Source of the DNA: an uncultured Bacteroidota bacterium
GTDB lineage: Bacteria > Bacteroidota > Bacteroidia > Flavobacteriales > Flavobacteriaceae
Direction of reading: 5' to 3'
Assembly (NCBI GenBank): GCA_902620455.1
Contig: CACNIG010000002.1
Coordinates: 78,559-142,558 of the forward strand
DNA: 64,000 nucleotides
Position numbers and translations under genes: made by a program
The notes under the pieces: model-generated
Databases searched by the model: none
Seen by the model: the letters and a program-made list of their open reading frames with translations, nothing else
What the model was told of the DNA's origin: nothing
Part shown: one piece after another, positions 27,502 to 36,988 of the stretch
Numbering within the stretch: position 1 is the first letter of the stretch
How the letters are laid out: every line of letters starts with the position of its first letter

Positions 27502-27513
27502 TTTGTATATTTG
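27483..27513 (+). promoter_or_regulatory. Promoter of lipA
   Basis: TTTG (27483-27486), a 19-base spacer and TATATTTG (27506-27513) match the Bacteroidota promoter fully. The -7 box ends 4 bases before the lipA ATG at 27518, so the transcript should be leaderless or nearly so. The promoter overlaps the 3' end of the Nramp-like gene. Confidence 0.7.
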
Positions 27514-27517
27514 CAAG

Positions 27518-28435
27518 ATGTCAATTTCTAAAACAGTAAATAAAGGATGGGTAAAGCTTAGCTTGCCTAAGAAGACATCTGAAAATAAGGTCAGGACTAA
27601 AAAGCCAAGCTGGATTCGTGTTAAACTTCCAATTGGTAAAAAATATACTGAGCTTAGATCAACCGTAGAGAAGAATAATCTTCACACAATCTGTGTCTCT
27701 GGAAATTGTCCTAATATGGGGGAATGTTGGACAGAAGGAACAGCTACATTTATGATTCTTGGAAATATTTGTACAAGATCATGTGGCTTTTGTAATGTTC
27801 AAACTGGTAGTCCTCTTCCAGCGGATGAATTTGAACCATTCAAAGTTGCTAGATCAATCAATATAATGGGGGTTAAACATGCGGTTTTGACATCAGTGGA
27901 TAGAGATGACTTGAAAGATGGAGGTTCTATAATATGGGCTGAAACTGTCAAAGCTGTTCGAGATTTGAATCCAACAACAACAATTGAAACACTTATACCT
28001 GATTTTAAAGGCGAAACTGAAAATATTGATAGAATTATTGAAGTTTCACCTGAAGTAGTTTCACACAATCTTGAAACTGTTAGGAGGCTTACAAGGGAGG
28101 TTAGAGTTCAAGCAAAATATGACAGGAGCTTAGATGTATTGAAATATTTAAAAGATAATGGAATAAACAGAACAAAGTCAGGAATCATGTTGGGACTTGG
28201 AGAAGAAAAACATGAGGTATTGGAGACTCTTAATGATCTTATAAATGTTGGAGTAGATGTTGTAACACTAGGTCAGTATCTTCAGCCTTCAAAAAAACAT
28301 CTTCCAGTTAAAAGTTTTATTACTCCTGAAAAATTTAAAGAATACGAAATTATTGCAAAAGAGATGGGGTTCAGACACGTTGAAAGTGGACCTCTTGTTA
28401 GATCTTCATACAAGGCTCACAAACATGTTCTTTAG
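27518..28435 (+). CDS. lipA: Lipoyl synthase
   Basis: LipA is a radical-SAM enzyme that inserts two sulfurs into octanoyl groups on 2-oxoacid dehydrogenase E2 and the glycine cleavage H protein. In the 305-residue product the auxiliary cluster cysteines are in [12 protein letters not shown] (59/64/70), the radical-SAM cluster in CTRSCGFC (85/89/92), and the conserved serine in [11 protein letters not shown] near the end. The ATG at 27518 is chosen because an upstream in-frame TTG at 27503 precedes the promoter -7 box. Octanoyl transfer is provided by lipB at 58617. Confidence 0.95.
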   Translation: MSISKTVNKGWVKLSLPKKTSENKVRTKKPSWIRVKLPIGKKYTELRSTVEKNNLHTICVSGNCPNMGECWTEGTATFMILGNICTRSCGFCNVQTGSPLPADEFEPFKVARSINIMGVKHAVLTSVDRDDLKDGGSIIWAETVKAVRDLNPTTTIETLIPDFKGETENIDRIIEVSPEVVSHNLETVRRLTREVRVQAKYDRSLDVLKYLKDNGINRTKSGIMLGLGEEKHEVLETLNDLINVGVDVVTLGQYLQPSKKHLPVKSFITPEKFKEYEIIAKEMGFRHVESGPLVRSSYKAHKHVL

Positions 28436-29457
28436 TTTTGATTTATATATTCAGAGATTGTCTTATCAAAATTATGTTCATTTACTTCAGAATTAAATTG
28501 CATTGATACTTCAATGTAATAAATATCTCTATCGCTAATCTTTGGTTTAAGTCTTCCAAAATCTTTTTCCGTAGTAAGTATTTTTTTGCCACTAGAAAGG
28601 CTCCTGATTTTATCTATTGAAAGCTTATTAAAATTGTAATGGTCAGAATATTTCAAATGCTTGAAGTTAAATGCTTTACTTTTTAGAAATTTAACTAGGT
28701 ATGAAGAATCGGATATTCCAGTAACTAAAATAAAATCACTTTCAGCTAAAGAGTCAATATTAATTTGATCAACATTAGATTTAATTTTTTGTTTGTAAGT
28801 TAATGAGCTAAAAAAAACTTTCTGATTAGCAAGCGGATTTAGAGACTCAATAATGCTTTTTTTATCATTAATATGCATATCAATTGGACATTTTGTAACA
28901 ACAATTATATCAGCCCTTTTTGAAGAATCTTTATTCTCTCTTAAATTTCCGATTGGAAGAATCTCATCCTTATAAAAAGGATATTGGAATGTAGTTGATA
29001 ATATCATTAAACCTGGTTTTACAAATCTATGTTGAAACACATCATCCCAAATACATAATTCTGTATCAGATAAGTTTTTAAGTATAATATTCATACCCTT
29101 TCTTCTATCCTCAGACACAACTACATTAATTTCAGGATGCTTAGAAAAGAATTGAAAAGGCTCATCACCTATCTCATAGGCGTCTGAACTTTCAGATGCA
29201 TGAACAAATCCCTTTGTTTTTCTGTTATATCCTCTACTCAGTGTTGTAATTTTTTTATTTTTTTTAAATTTCTCAATTAGATAATCAACAATTATTGATT
29301 TCCCTGTCCCTCCTGTCGATAAATTACCAATGCCAATTGTTGGAATTTTATATTCAATTGAGTCGATTAATCCAAGATCAAATAATAAATTTCGAAAAGA
29401 TGAGTATATGCTATATAATACCGATAGGGGATACAATAAAAATTTCAAATTTTTCAC
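28432..29457 (-). CDS. lpxK: Tetraacyldisaccharide 4'-kinase
   Basis: LpxK phosphorylates the lipid A disaccharide at the inner membrane. The 341-residue protein has an N-terminal membrane-associated helix ([16 protein letters not shown]), the P-loop [11 protein letters not shown] (44-54), [10 protein letters not shown], and [16 protein letters not shown] with the catalytic Asp-His region. It starts with GTG at 29455-29457; no in-frame ATG would keep the N-terminal helix. Its stop overlaps the lipA stop as TTAG. Confidence 0.92.
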   Translation of the reverse strand: MKNLKFLLYPLSVLYSIYSSFRNLLFDLGLIDSIEYKIPTIGIGNLSTGGTGKSIIVDYLIEKFKKNKKITTLSRGYNRKTKGFVHASESSDAYEIGDEPFQFFSKHPEINVVVSEDRRKGMNIILKNLSDTELCIWDDVFQHRFVKPGLMILSTTFQYPFYKDEILPIGNLRENKDSSKRADIIVVTKCPIDMHINDKKSIIESLNPLANQKVFFSSLTYKQKIKSNVDQINIDSLAESDFILVTGISDSSYLVKFLKSKAFNFKHLKYSDHYNFNKLSIDKIRSLSSGKKILTTEKDFGRLKPKISDRDIYYIEVSMQFNSEVNEHNFDKTISEYINQN

Positions 29458-29474
29458 CTTGGGAAAGATAATAT

Positions 29475-29482
29475 TATATTTG
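29475..29482 (+). promoter_or_regulatory. Candidate -7 box (TATATTTG) for the Nif3-like gene
   Basis: TATATTTG ends 18 bases before the ATG at 29501, in the 43-base gap between lpxK and the Nif3-like gene. A TTG upstream is only 13 bases away, shorter than usual, so only the -7 half is convincing. Confidence 0.45.
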
Positions 29483-29500
29483 CAATGAAACTACACTTAT

Positions 29501-30295
29501 ATGAAAGTTAGTGAAGTTAGTAAAATTTTAAATAATTGGATGCCAACATCTATTGCAGAAGACTTCGATAATGTTGGATTAATTGTAGGTAATCCTGAAT
29601 CTTTGGTTACAAATATTTTAGTCACCTTGGACACAACTAATGATGTGATAGATGAGGCCATTAAAAAAAATTGTAATCTAATAATAAGCTATCATCCTAT
29701 AATATTCAATGGTTTGAAGAAAATAACATCTGACTCTGGATATGTTCAAAAATCAATAATAAATGCTGTTAAGAATAACATATCTATATATGCAATTCAT
29801 ACATCATTAGATAATCACCCAGAGGGAATATCCTATTTTTTGGCAAAAAAAATTGGTTTGAAAAATCTTTCAACACTTATTCCAAAAACAAATGAGTTAG
29901 AGAGAATTAAAACTGGGATGGGTATAATTGGAAAATTAGATAAGCCAAAAGATGAGCATGGTTTTTTTGATTTGCTCAAGGATAAACTTAATCTCAAATA
30001 CATTAGACATTCAAAAAAAATAAATAAGACTATATCTAAAGTCTCTATTGTTGTTGGCTCAGGCAGCTTTGCAATAAAAAAATCATTAGATTCAGAAGTA
30101 GACGCATTTATTACATCAGATTTAAAGTATCATAATTTTTTTGAGGCAGATAATAAAGCTATTTTAGTTGATATTGGTCATTATGAGAGTGAAAACCACA
30201 TAAAATTGATAATAAAAGAATTTCTTAATAAAAAATTACCTAATTTTACGCTCCTTTTATCCGAAGAAAATATTAACCCTGTAAAATATTATTAA
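29501..30295 (+). CDS. Nif3-like dinuclear metal center protein
   Basis: The 264-residue protein belongs to the Nif3/YbgI/GTP cyclohydrolase I type 2 family. Metal ligands are seen in LIISYHPIIFNG, YAIHTSLDNHPEGI and, near the C-terminus, VDIGHYESEN. Family members form toroidal hexamers with a two-metal site; their cellular role is still unclear. Many relatives in this phylum are about 365 residues with an inserted domain; this one lacks the insertion. It is followed one base later by the coiled-coil protein gene, a conserved pairing. Confidence 0.87.
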   Translation: MKVSEVSKILNNWMPTSIAEDFDNVGLIVGNPESLVTNILVTLDTTNDVIDEAIKKNCNLIISYHPIIFNGLKKITSDSGYVQKSIINAVKNNISIYAIHTSLDNHPEGISYFLAKKIGLKNLSTLIPKTNELERIKTGMGIIGKLDKPKDEHGFFDLLKDKLNLKYIRHSKKINKTISKVSIVVGSGSFAIKKSLDSEVDAFITSDLKYHNFFEADNKAILVDIGHYESENHIKLIIKEFLNKKLPNFTLLLSEENINPVKYY

Positions 30296-30296
30296 A

Positions 30297-31070
30297 ATGG
30301 CAAAAAAAGTTGAAACATCAGTTGAAGAAAAGCTAAGAGCACTTTTTGATCTTCAGTTAATTGATTCAAGAATTGATCAAATAAGAAGTATTAGAGGTGA
30401 GCTTCCTCTAGAAGTAGAAGATCTTGAAAATGAGATCGAAGGATTAAACAAGAGACTTGAAGGTTTTGAAAATGAAATAACAGAAAGCCAAGATGGGATT
30501 AAGTTTGAGGAAAATTCAATTAAAACTTCTAAAGAAAATCACAAAAAATATGAAGGAGATTTAAAAAAAGTCCGTAATAATAGAGAGTACAATGCCATTG
30601 TAAAAGAACAGGAATATCAAGAACTTGAGATCAAGCTCTCGGAAAAAAAGATTGCTCAATATAAAGAAACAATTGATAACAAGACTTTAGTTATAGACGA
30701 ACTAAAAGATAAGATTAAAGATAGAACTTCTCACCTTAAAAGCAAGAACTCAGAATTAGGTGAAATTTTAAAAGAGACTGAGAAAGAGGAAAAAGCATTA
30801 ATAGAAAAGTCCAAGGAATTTGAAAAAAAAATTGAAGATAATCTAATTGCTGCATACAAGAGAATAAGATCTAATGTTAGAAATGGTCTTGCAATAGTAC
30901 CTATAGAAAGAAATGCATCAGGGGGCTCATACTTTACAATTCCTCCTCAAGTTCAAATGGAAATTGCTTCAAGACAAAAAATTATAACTGATGAATATAG
31001 TGGGAGAATTTTAGTAGATCCAAAATTAGCCGAAGAGGAAATGGATAAGATGAAGTCTATATTTTCTTAA
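30297..31070 (+). CDS. Coiled-coil protein with degenerate C4 zinc-ribbon domain
   Basis: The 257-residue protein has a long coiled coil (residues ~15-190, heptad-rich Lys/Glu/Leu/Ile) and a C-terminal domain homologous to the DUF164-type zinc ribbon. In that domain the zinc cysteines of other bacteria are absent: the segment reads NASGGSYFTIPPQ and TDEYSGRILVDP, where CGGC and CEYCGR would be expected. It contains no cysteine there at all. Related proteins outside the phylum are linked to RNA or DNA metabolism, without firm function. Confidence 0.82.
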   Translation: MAKKVETSVEEKLRALFDLQLIDSRIDQIRSIRGELPLEVEDLENEIEGLNKRLEGFENEITESQDGIKFEENSIKTSKENHKKYEGDLKKVRNNREYNAIVKEQEYQELEIKLSEKKIAQYKETIDNKTLVIDELKDKIKDRTSHLKSKNSELGEILKETEKEEKALIEKSKEFEKKIEDNLIAAYKRIRSNVRNGLAIVPIERNASGGSYFTIPPQVQMEIASRQKIITDEYSGRILVDPKLAEEEMDKMKSIFS

Positions 31071-32027
31071 CTAAAAAGCAGACTCAGTAATCTTTTCTTT
31101 ATTTTCACCATTGAAATAATCCATATATGTAAATCCAGGTTCAACACTATATGAGCCTACATCTCCTTCTTTATTCATAGCTATGTAAGCAACTTGAAAT
31201 TTATTTTTCTGAGAATTTGATGAAACTATTCTTTTAACTGCTGATTCACATGCTTCTTGTGGTGACATACCTTGTCTCATTAACTCAACTACTAAAAAAG
31301 ATCCAACAGTTTTTAAAACTTCTTCTCCAAGACCAGTTGCAACAGCTCCACCTATATTATTATCTATAAATAGACCAGAACCAATTATTGGTGAGTCTCC
31401 AACTCTCCCCTTCATTTTATAAGCTAAACCGCTAGTTGTACAGGCCCCTGAAATATTATTATTCTTGTCAAGGCATAACATACCAATAGTATCGTGATTT
31501 TCAATATTAATTATAGGCTTATATTCTTCATTTTCTAGCCATTTTTTCCAATCCTCTTTTGACTTTTCTGTTAGTAGATCTTTCTTTTCATAACCCAGCG
31601 AAATAGCAAATTCTTCAGCACCTTTACCAGCTAGCATAACGTGAGGTGTTTTTTCCATTACATCCTTTGCAAGTCTGGCGACATTAACAATATTTTCTAC
31701 AGCTAAAACAGAACCACAATCTCCAAGATGATTCATAACACATGCATCAAGGGTTACACTTCCTGATCTATCAGGAGCTCCCCCAAATCCAACAGTTGTA
31801 TTCTTAGGATTTTCTTCTTCAATAGCTACACCAGCTACAGCTGCACTAAGTCCATCAATTCCTTTATCTAGCATTAAACCAGCTTTAAGATTTGCTTCAG
31901 TTGTTTTCCATGTTGAAATTGATCTAACCATATTATTAATTTTAAAGTTTTTTGCCTTAACTCTTGGAGTTATGGAGGAAATTAATCCAACACTAAATAT
32001 ATCAAAAATAAAATTTCGCCTTTTCAT
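31071..32027 (-). CDS. N4-(beta-N-acetylglucosaminyl)-L-asparaginase-like Ntn hydrolase
   Basis: The 318-residue protein belongs to the asparaginase 2/glycosylasparaginase family. The autocleavage site is in ENHDTIGMLCLD, with Thr180 becoming the N-terminal nucleophile of the beta chain, followed by CTTSGLAYKMKGRVGDSPIIG, the substrate loop. The N-terminus MKRRNFIFDIFSVGLISS is a Tat-like twin-arginine signal, so the enzyme is probably periplasmic. It would cleave GlcNAc-asparagine from glycopeptides. It is 7 bases downstream of the M48 protease gene. Confidence 0.87.
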   Translation of the reverse strand: MKRRNFIFDIFSVGLISSITPRVKAKNFKINNMVRSISTWKTTEANLKAGLMLDKGIDGLSAAVAGVAIEEENPKNTTVGFGGAPDRSGSVTLDACVMNHLGDCGSVLAVENIVNVARLAKDVMEKTPHVMLAGKGAEEFAISLGYEKKDLLTEKSKEDWKKWLENEEYKPIINIENHDTIGMLCLDKNNNISGACTTSGLAYKMKGRVGDSPIIGSGLFIDNNIGGAVATGLGEEVLKTVGSFLVVELMRQGMSPQEACESAVKRIVSSNSQKNKFQVAYIAMNKEGDVGSYSVEPGFTYMDYFNGENKEKITESAF

Positions 32028-32034
32028 ATTTTTT

Positions 32035-33291
32035 TTAATTTAATGCTCTTAATCTTTGAATAAGAGGCGGATGTGAATAATGGAAAAATACATAAAGTGG
32101 ATGTGGGTATATATTAGATAAACTATCGACAGATAATTTTTTTAATGCTAAAGATAGATCCTCTCCATTAAATGTTTCTTTTGCATAGGCATCTGCTTCA
32201 AATTCATTTTTTCTGCTTTTGTAATTCATAATAATACCTGACAATATTGAGATAGGTGAAAAAATAATACTAAAACCTACTATACCTAAATGAAAACTAG
32301 ACTCTAAACCACCAAGAGCAATTGAAATCTCAGGGAGCTTGAGACATAATTCAAAGAAAAAAGACATTATTCCAATCTGAATAATCGACATAATTAATCC
32401 AGAGAAAATATGCTTTTTCTTAAAATGACCTACTTCATGAGCAAGTACCGCTACGAGTTCGTTCTCTGTATGTTTTTCAATTAAAGTATCATAAAGTGCA
32501 ATAGTCTTTCTTGGCCCTAAACCACTAAAAAAAGCATTTGCTTTTGTAGATCTCTTTGACCCATCAATAACATATATATTCTTTAGAAGATATCCAACAT
32601 CTTTAGAATACTTTTCAATTTTATTTCTCAACTCCCCATCATCTAAAGGAGTAAGTTTATTAAAAATTGGAACGATTAAATCAGCGTAAAACATATTAAT
32701 GAGAATCATCAATAATGAAAGCCCAATCCACAACCATAACCAGAATCCATCATTTAAATTTTCATAGAGGTATAAGGCTAGAAAAAGAAGAATACCCCCA
32801 ATAAAAAAGGATAATAAAGTTGACTTAATAATATCAATGAAAAATGTCAGCTTAGTTGTTTTGTTAAAACCAAATTTTTCCTCAATTACAAACGTGTTAT
32901 AATATGAGAAAGGTATTGATATAAAAGAATTCAGAATAAATAGAATTAGAAAGAAAATTCCTGATTGGATAAAATTTGAACTAATTTGAAGTGACGCAAA
33001 GAATCTAGAAATACTAGAGCTAACAAATTGATCAATAATTCCGTAACCATTGAAAACAATTAGTGAAATTACAAGTAAAAAACTTAATGAACTTGAAAAG
33101 AGACTAATCTTATTTTTACTTAATGCGTAATTTTTTGCCTTCTTATATTTCTCTTTATCATAAAAATCTTTTAACTCGTTTGGAATTTCATCTTTCCAAT
33201 TTCTATGATTTATATAATCTAAAAGATTTGAAAATAAATAGTTAAAAATTACTAATGAAATAATTATAAAAAACCATAATTGAGCTGTCAT
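32035..33291 (-). CDS. M48 family integral membrane metalloprotease (Ste24/CAAX protease type)
   Basis: The 418-residue protein has several membrane helices and the zinc motif in VAVLAHEVGHFKKKH (His285, Glu286, His289), with the downstream glutamate ligand in NEFEADAYAKET. The segment GSKRSTKANAFFSGLGPRKTIALYDTL is the usual Ste24-type lead-in. In bacteria these enzymes take part in membrane protein quality control; prenyl substrates are unlikely. Confidence 0.9.
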   Translation of the reverse strand: MTAQLWFFIIISLVIFNYLFSNLLDYINHRNWKDEIPNELKDFYDKEKYKKAKNYALSKNKISLFSSSLSFLLVISLIVFNGYGIIDQFVSSSISRFFASLQISSNFIQSGIFFLILFILNSFISIPFSYYNTFVIEEKFGFNKTTKLTFFIDIIKSTLLSFFIGGILLFLALYLYENLNDGFWLWLWIGLSLLMILINMFYADLIVPIFNKLTPLDDGELRNKIEKYSKDVGYLLKNIYVIDGSKRSTKANAFFSGLGPRKTIALYDTLIEKHTENELVAVLAHEVGHFKKKHIFSGLIMSIIQIGIMSFFFELCLKLPEISIALGGLESSFHLGIVGFSIIFSPISILSGIIMNYKSRKNEFEADAYAKETFNGEDLSLALKKLSVDSLSNIYPHPLYVFFHYSHPPLIQRLRALN

Positions 33292-33331
33292 AAATCGAAT
33301 TTAATTAATTTAGTTTTAAATGTAATGAAAG

Positions 33332-33520
33332 ATGATTAATAAGTATACAATTATAGGAACTTTAGGCATTTTAATTTTTAGCTCAGGACTATGCATATTT
33401 GGTGAAGCAATTATTAGAAAATATCAAAATTTAGATTTTTTTACAATAGGAACAATCTCTCTTATTCTAATTAATGCTGGAATATGTATAATGATAAAAT
33501 CGAAAGAGTTATCTAATTAG
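33332..33520 (+). CDS. Small two-helix membrane protein, hypothetical
   Basis: The 62-residue product has two predicted membrane helices (residues ~6-24 and ~36-54) joined by a short charged loop (IIRKYQNLD). I do not recognise a family. It diverges from the M48 protease gene and its end overlaps the DUF2834 gene by 8 bases on the opposite strand. It could be a chance frame, but the clear helix pattern and ATG start argue for a real gene. Confidence 0.5.
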   Translation: MINKYTIIGTLGILIFSSGLCIFGEAIIRKYQNLDFFTIGTISLILINAGICIMIKSKELSN

Positions 33521-33815
33521 TTTTGTGAGTATCGTATAGATAAAGAGGCAATGCTAAAGAAAAACCTACTAAAAACATAGGAATTAAATATCGAATAATT
33601 TTAATTGGTTTCTTTCTAAAATTATATATTAAAAAAATTAAGAAGGATGAGGCTGCTACTGTTAAATCCATTGATATCATTGAAACAGCATAATTTTCAT
33701 ATAGAAGACTAAAAAAACCATCCATTGACCAGTTATTTATCTTTAAATAATTAATAAGATTATAGTAAGGCAATGCTATTCCTAGTATGCATAATATTAA
33801 ATAAATTTTTCTCAT
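33513..33815 (-). CDS. DUF2834-type membrane protein
   Basis: The 100-residue protein has three hydrophobic segments (residues ~3-22, ~43-65, ~75-95) and the order of motifs ILGIALPYYNLINYL, SMDLTVAASSFLIFLI and FLVGFSLALPLYLY typical of DUF2834 inner-membrane proteins. Function is unknown. It starts 2 bases after the UPF0173 hydrolase gene and is probably co-transcribed with it. Confidence 0.7.
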   Translation of the reverse strand: MRKIYLILCILGIALPYYNLINYLKINNWSMDGFFSLLYENYAVSMISMDLTVAASSFLIFLIYNFRKKPIKIIRYLIPMFLVGFSLALPLYLYDTHKTN

Positions 33816-33817
33816 AA

Positions 33818-34495
33818 CTAAATTATTATATGTTCTGTGGGTTTTATTATTATTAATTCTTTATTTACTTTTTTAAATTCTTCAACAGCTTTTTTTTGAT
33901 CAATTTCAATTAAATCAAATGTATCAAAATGGTATCCTAATATTCTACTACACTCAATAAAATCTGAGGCAATTATAGCATCTTTATATCCCATTGTAAA
34001 ATTATCACCAATTGGAAGTATTGCTAAATCTAAATTATAATTTATTGGGATTAGTTTCATATCATATGATAATGCGGTGTCACCAGCAATATAAATAGAC
34101 TTGTTATTTGAAGTTATAATAAATCCACCTGGTTGTCCACCATTTGAACCATCAGGAAATGTAGAGGTATGAATTGCATTCACATATTTTAACTCACCAA
34201 AATCAAAATTCCACTTACCCCCATGATTCATTGGATGACCATTTAATCCCATATTCTGAAAATGACTAACAATTTCAAAATTTGAGATTATCAGCGAGTT
34301 GTTATCCTTTGCTAATTTTTCAACATCAAGGGTGTGGTCTTGATGTGCATGTGTAATAAGAATGAAGTCTGGCTTTAAATCATCCAAATCAACATTTGAT
34401 GCCATAGGATTACCTGATATAAAGGGATCAACTAATAAATTAAATTCATTGATTTGGATTTCTAGGGTTGCATGACCTAAAAAAGTAATTTTCAT
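33818..34495 (-). CDS. UPF0173 metal-dependent hydrolase (metallo-beta-lactamase fold)
   Basis: The 225-residue protein starts with ITFLGHATLEIQ, carries the metal motif THAHQDHTLD (His49, His51, Asp53, His54), then NHGG, IYIAGDTALSYDM and a final KPTEHIII histidine. This is the UlaG-like UPF0173 subgroup. The physiological substrate is unknown. Confidence 0.88.
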   Translation of the reverse strand: MKITFLGHATLEIQINEFNLLVDPFISGNPMASNVDLDDLKPDFILITHAHQDHTLDVEKLAKDNNSLIISNFEIVSHFQNMGLNGHPMNHGGKWNFDFGELKYVNAIHTSTFPDGSNGGQPGGFIITSNNKSIYIAGDTALSYDMKLIPINYNLDLAILPIGDNFTMGYKDAIIASDFIECSRILGYHFDTFDLIEIDQKKAVEEFKKVNKELIIIKPTEHIII

Positions 34496-34560
34496 TTTTT
34501 TTATTTAATTTAATGAAAATGGTTTACAAATAGTAATTAAGAAATCAATAAATACCAACA

Positions 34561-35475
34561 ATGAGTAACTTAATATTTAGAAAAGATGGAACTGCTCAAG
34601 GAGTTGCGAAGCAGAGGCTGATTGAATCAATTGCAAAACCCAATAAACGTGTTATATATGACCCCTATGCTAAATATTTTGTAATTGGAGCCAGTATTAT
34701 AAAGCTTTTAGGACATAAGATTAGTGTTTGGTTAGGAGATAAGATTGTCCTGGGAATGCATGAACATTTAATTTGTAGAACACGATTTATTGATGATTTA
34801 ATTGAAGAAAGCACTTCCGCTGGTATTGAACAATATGTTATACTGGGTGCAGGCTATGACTCAAGAGCTCATCGTCTAAAACTTCCTCTAAAATTAAAAA
34901 TATTTGAGGTTGATCAGCCTGAAGTTCAAGGAATAAAGCTATCTAAACTTCCAAAGAATATATCAAATAGAGAAAATATAATTTATGTTAGTATTGATTT
35001 TAATTACCAATCCCTTGAAGAACAACTTTTGAAAGCTGGATTTGATAAAAGTAAATCAACCATTTATACACTTGAGGGTGTATCACAGTACATTCCAAAA
35101 GAATCTCTTGACTTAACATTAAAAGAACTAGCTAAATTAAACCCAAATTCTAATTCAAAAATTTTTATTTCATATGTAAATAAACTTCTTTTACAAGACT
35201 CCAAAGCTTGTTTTGGCATCGGTTATTTAAAACCTGAAAAAGCAATTAAATTTATTACAAATGGAGCAGCAAAGGTAGGTGAACCTTGGATTTCATTTTA
35301 TTCTGCTGAAGAAATTCAGGAATTACTATCTCAAAATGGTTTTACCTTAATTGAGAATAAAACATTAGCTGACCTAAATTCTAAATATTTTGCTCCAGTT
35401 GGGAGAATGATTCCCGAGGATCATATTTTCAAGCTTGAACATTTTGTAATAGCTGATAGCAAGGATTTTAGCTGA
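34561..35475 (+). CDS. Class I SAM-dependent methyltransferase, leucine carboxyl methyltransferase family
   Basis: The 304-residue protein is of the TIGR00027/LCM-like family: a RTRFIDDLI helix, the SAM loop VILGAGYDSRAHRL, the acidic-loop FEVDQPEVQGIK and TLEGVSQYIPKE. Bacterial members methylate unidentified carboxyl or hydroxyl groups, often of small metabolites. It diverges from the UPF0173 gene and has no informative partners. Confidence 0.85.
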   Translation: MSNLIFRKDGTAQGVAKQRLIESIAKPNKRVIYDPYAKYFVIGASIIKLLGHKISVWLGDKIVLGMHEHLICRTRFIDDLIEESTSAGIEQYVILGAGYDSRAHRLKLPLKLKIFEVDQPEVQGIKLSKLPKNISNRENIIYVSIDFNYQSLEEQLLKAGFDKSKSTIYTLEGVSQYIPKESLDLTLKELAKLNPNSNSKIFISYVNKLLLQDSKACFGIGYLKPEKAIKFITNGAAKVGEPWISFYSAEEIQELLSQNGFTLIENKTLADLNSKYFAPVGRMIPEDHIFKLEHFVIADSKDFS

Positions 35476-35477
35476 AC

Positions 35478-36233
35478 TTATCTTTTAATTCTTTCTGGAT
35501 AATCAGTTATAATTGCATCAACTCCCATAGATCGTACTCTCCTAATATTCCTTGGAGTATTTATTGTGTATGGGTAAACTTTAATGTTATTTGATTGTAT
35601 ATTATTAACTATCTCCTTAGTAATAAAATTTTTATTTGGGTTTAGAGCAAAAGCATTAATTTGTTTAGCTAGTTTTATTGCATCATTAATTTTATGTAAT
35701 GAATCAACAAGAATTGCAATTGGAATGTCTTTATTAATACTTCTAATTTTTTTTAATTCATCCCATCTAAAACTTGAAATAATAAATTTTGATATAGGAA
35801 AATTATACGTCTTCAAATAGTTAGTGATAATTTTATTAGTCTCAAAAGAAGTATCTTGTCCTTTAAGTTCAATATTTAAAAAAATTTTTTCTGGAATTAT
35901 ATCTATTATTTCTGTAAGGGTAGGAATAAAATATCCTCCAATTAGTTCAACTTTTTTTATCGAGTCTAGGGATATTTGCTCAATAAATGCATTTGAATTT
36001 GATAAACGGCTTAAAAATGGATCGTGGTATACAACTAACTCACCAGTTTTTGATTTGAATACATCAATTTCGATTCCGTCAACATTCAATTCAACAGCTT
36101 TTTGAACTGATTCAATTGTATTTTCAAGCACATGGCCCATTGCACCTCTATGACCAACAACCAAAATATCTTTATTTGAGATACATGAGTTTAGAAGAGA
36201 AATAATTAAGATAAAAATAAAATTCCTCAACAC
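35478..36233 (-). CDS. Glycerophosphodiester phosphodiesterase, lipoprotein
   Basis: GDPD hydrolyses glycerophosphodiesters from phospholipid headgroups to sn-glycerol-3-phosphate. The 251-residue lipoprotein (lipobox SLLNSC, Cys17) has GHRGAMGHVLENT (His28, Arg29), DGIEIDVFKSK and VVYHDPFLSRL, the three catalytic/metal blocks of the family, plus the C-terminal TDYPERI. A GTG start overlaps the stop of the SDR gene (TAGTG). It closes the glycerol operon, giving a route from membrane lipid debris to GlpD. Confidence 0.9.
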   Translation of the reverse strand: MLRNFIFILIISLLNSCISNKDILVVGHRGAMGHVLENTIESVQKAVELNVDGIEIDVFKSKTGELVVYHDPFLSRLSNSNAFIEQISLDSIKKVELIGGYFIPTLTEIIDIIPEKIFLNIELKGQDTSFETNKIITNYLKTYNFPISKFIISSFRWDELKKIRSINKDIPIAILVDSLHKINDAIKLAKQINAFALNPNKNFITKEIVNNIQSNNIKVYPYTINTPRNIRRVRSMGVDAIITDYPERIKR

Positions 36234-36988
36234 TATTTTCTATTTAAAACTGTAGAAGAAGCTTGAGATTTTGCAAGTACTGTGATATCGCTAATATTTA
36301 CGTTTTCAGGACAATTAATAACATAAGATATTACTTTAGCAATGTCATCTCCAACTAGAGGATTTAATCCAGAGTAAACAGAGTTAGATTTTTCCTGATC
36401 ATTTTTAAATCTAACCATTGAAAAGTTAGTTTCAACTAAACCTGGGTTAATTTGAGAGACTTTAATATTATGCTTATTTAGATCAATTCTCATTCCATTA
36501 GAAATTGCATCAACAGCAAACTTGGAAGCACAGTAGATGTTTCCTTTTGGATAGACTTCCTTTCCTGCGATTGAGCCTATGTTAATAATATGTCCCCTAT
36601 TTTTTTCTATCATTATATCTAAGACATATTTACTAACGTATAGTAAACCTTTGACGTTGGTATCAATCATCATATCCCAATCTGAAATTTTTCCCTCATG
36701 AATAAAATCTAATCCATGAGCATTACCAGCATTATTTATTAGAATATTGATGTTTTTCCAATCATCGCTTAAACTTGATATTTTTTCTCTTACATCTTCC
36801 TTATCTCTAACATCAAATTCTAAGGTTTTTACATTCGTTTTTTTTGAAAGTTCATTAGATAGCTCATTGAGTTTATCTTTATTTCTTCCGCATATTATTA
36901 ATGAAAACTGATTTGCTAATTCATATGAAGTTGATTCTCCAATTCCAGAAGTAGCCCCTGTTATTAATGCAATTTTTTTTTCGCTCAT
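36233..36988 (-). CDS. Short-chain dehydrogenase/reductase (YdfG-like)
   Basis: The 251-residue SDR has the NAD(P)-binding ITGATSGIGES, the NNAGNAHG motif, and the YCASKFAVDAIS active site with a serine in INIGSIAGKEV. PYPKGNIY-type residues and the length suggest the YdfG/serine 3-dehydrogenase-like group, acting on 3-hydroxy acids. The substrate is not certain. It lies between glpF and the GDPD gene, so a role on a three-carbon compound is possible. Confidence 0.85.
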   Translation of the reverse strand: MSEKKIALITGATSGIGESTSYELANQFSLIICGRNKDKLNELSNELSKKTNVKTLEFDVRDKEDVREKISSLSDDWKNINILINNAGNAHGLDFIHEGKISDWDMMIDTNVKGLLYVSKYVLDIMIEKNRGHIINIGSIAGKEVYPKGNIYCASKFAVDAISNGMRIDLNKHNIKVSQINPGLVETNFSMVRFKNDQEKSNSVYSGLNPLVGDDIAKVISYVINCPENVNISDITVLAKSQASSTVLNRK

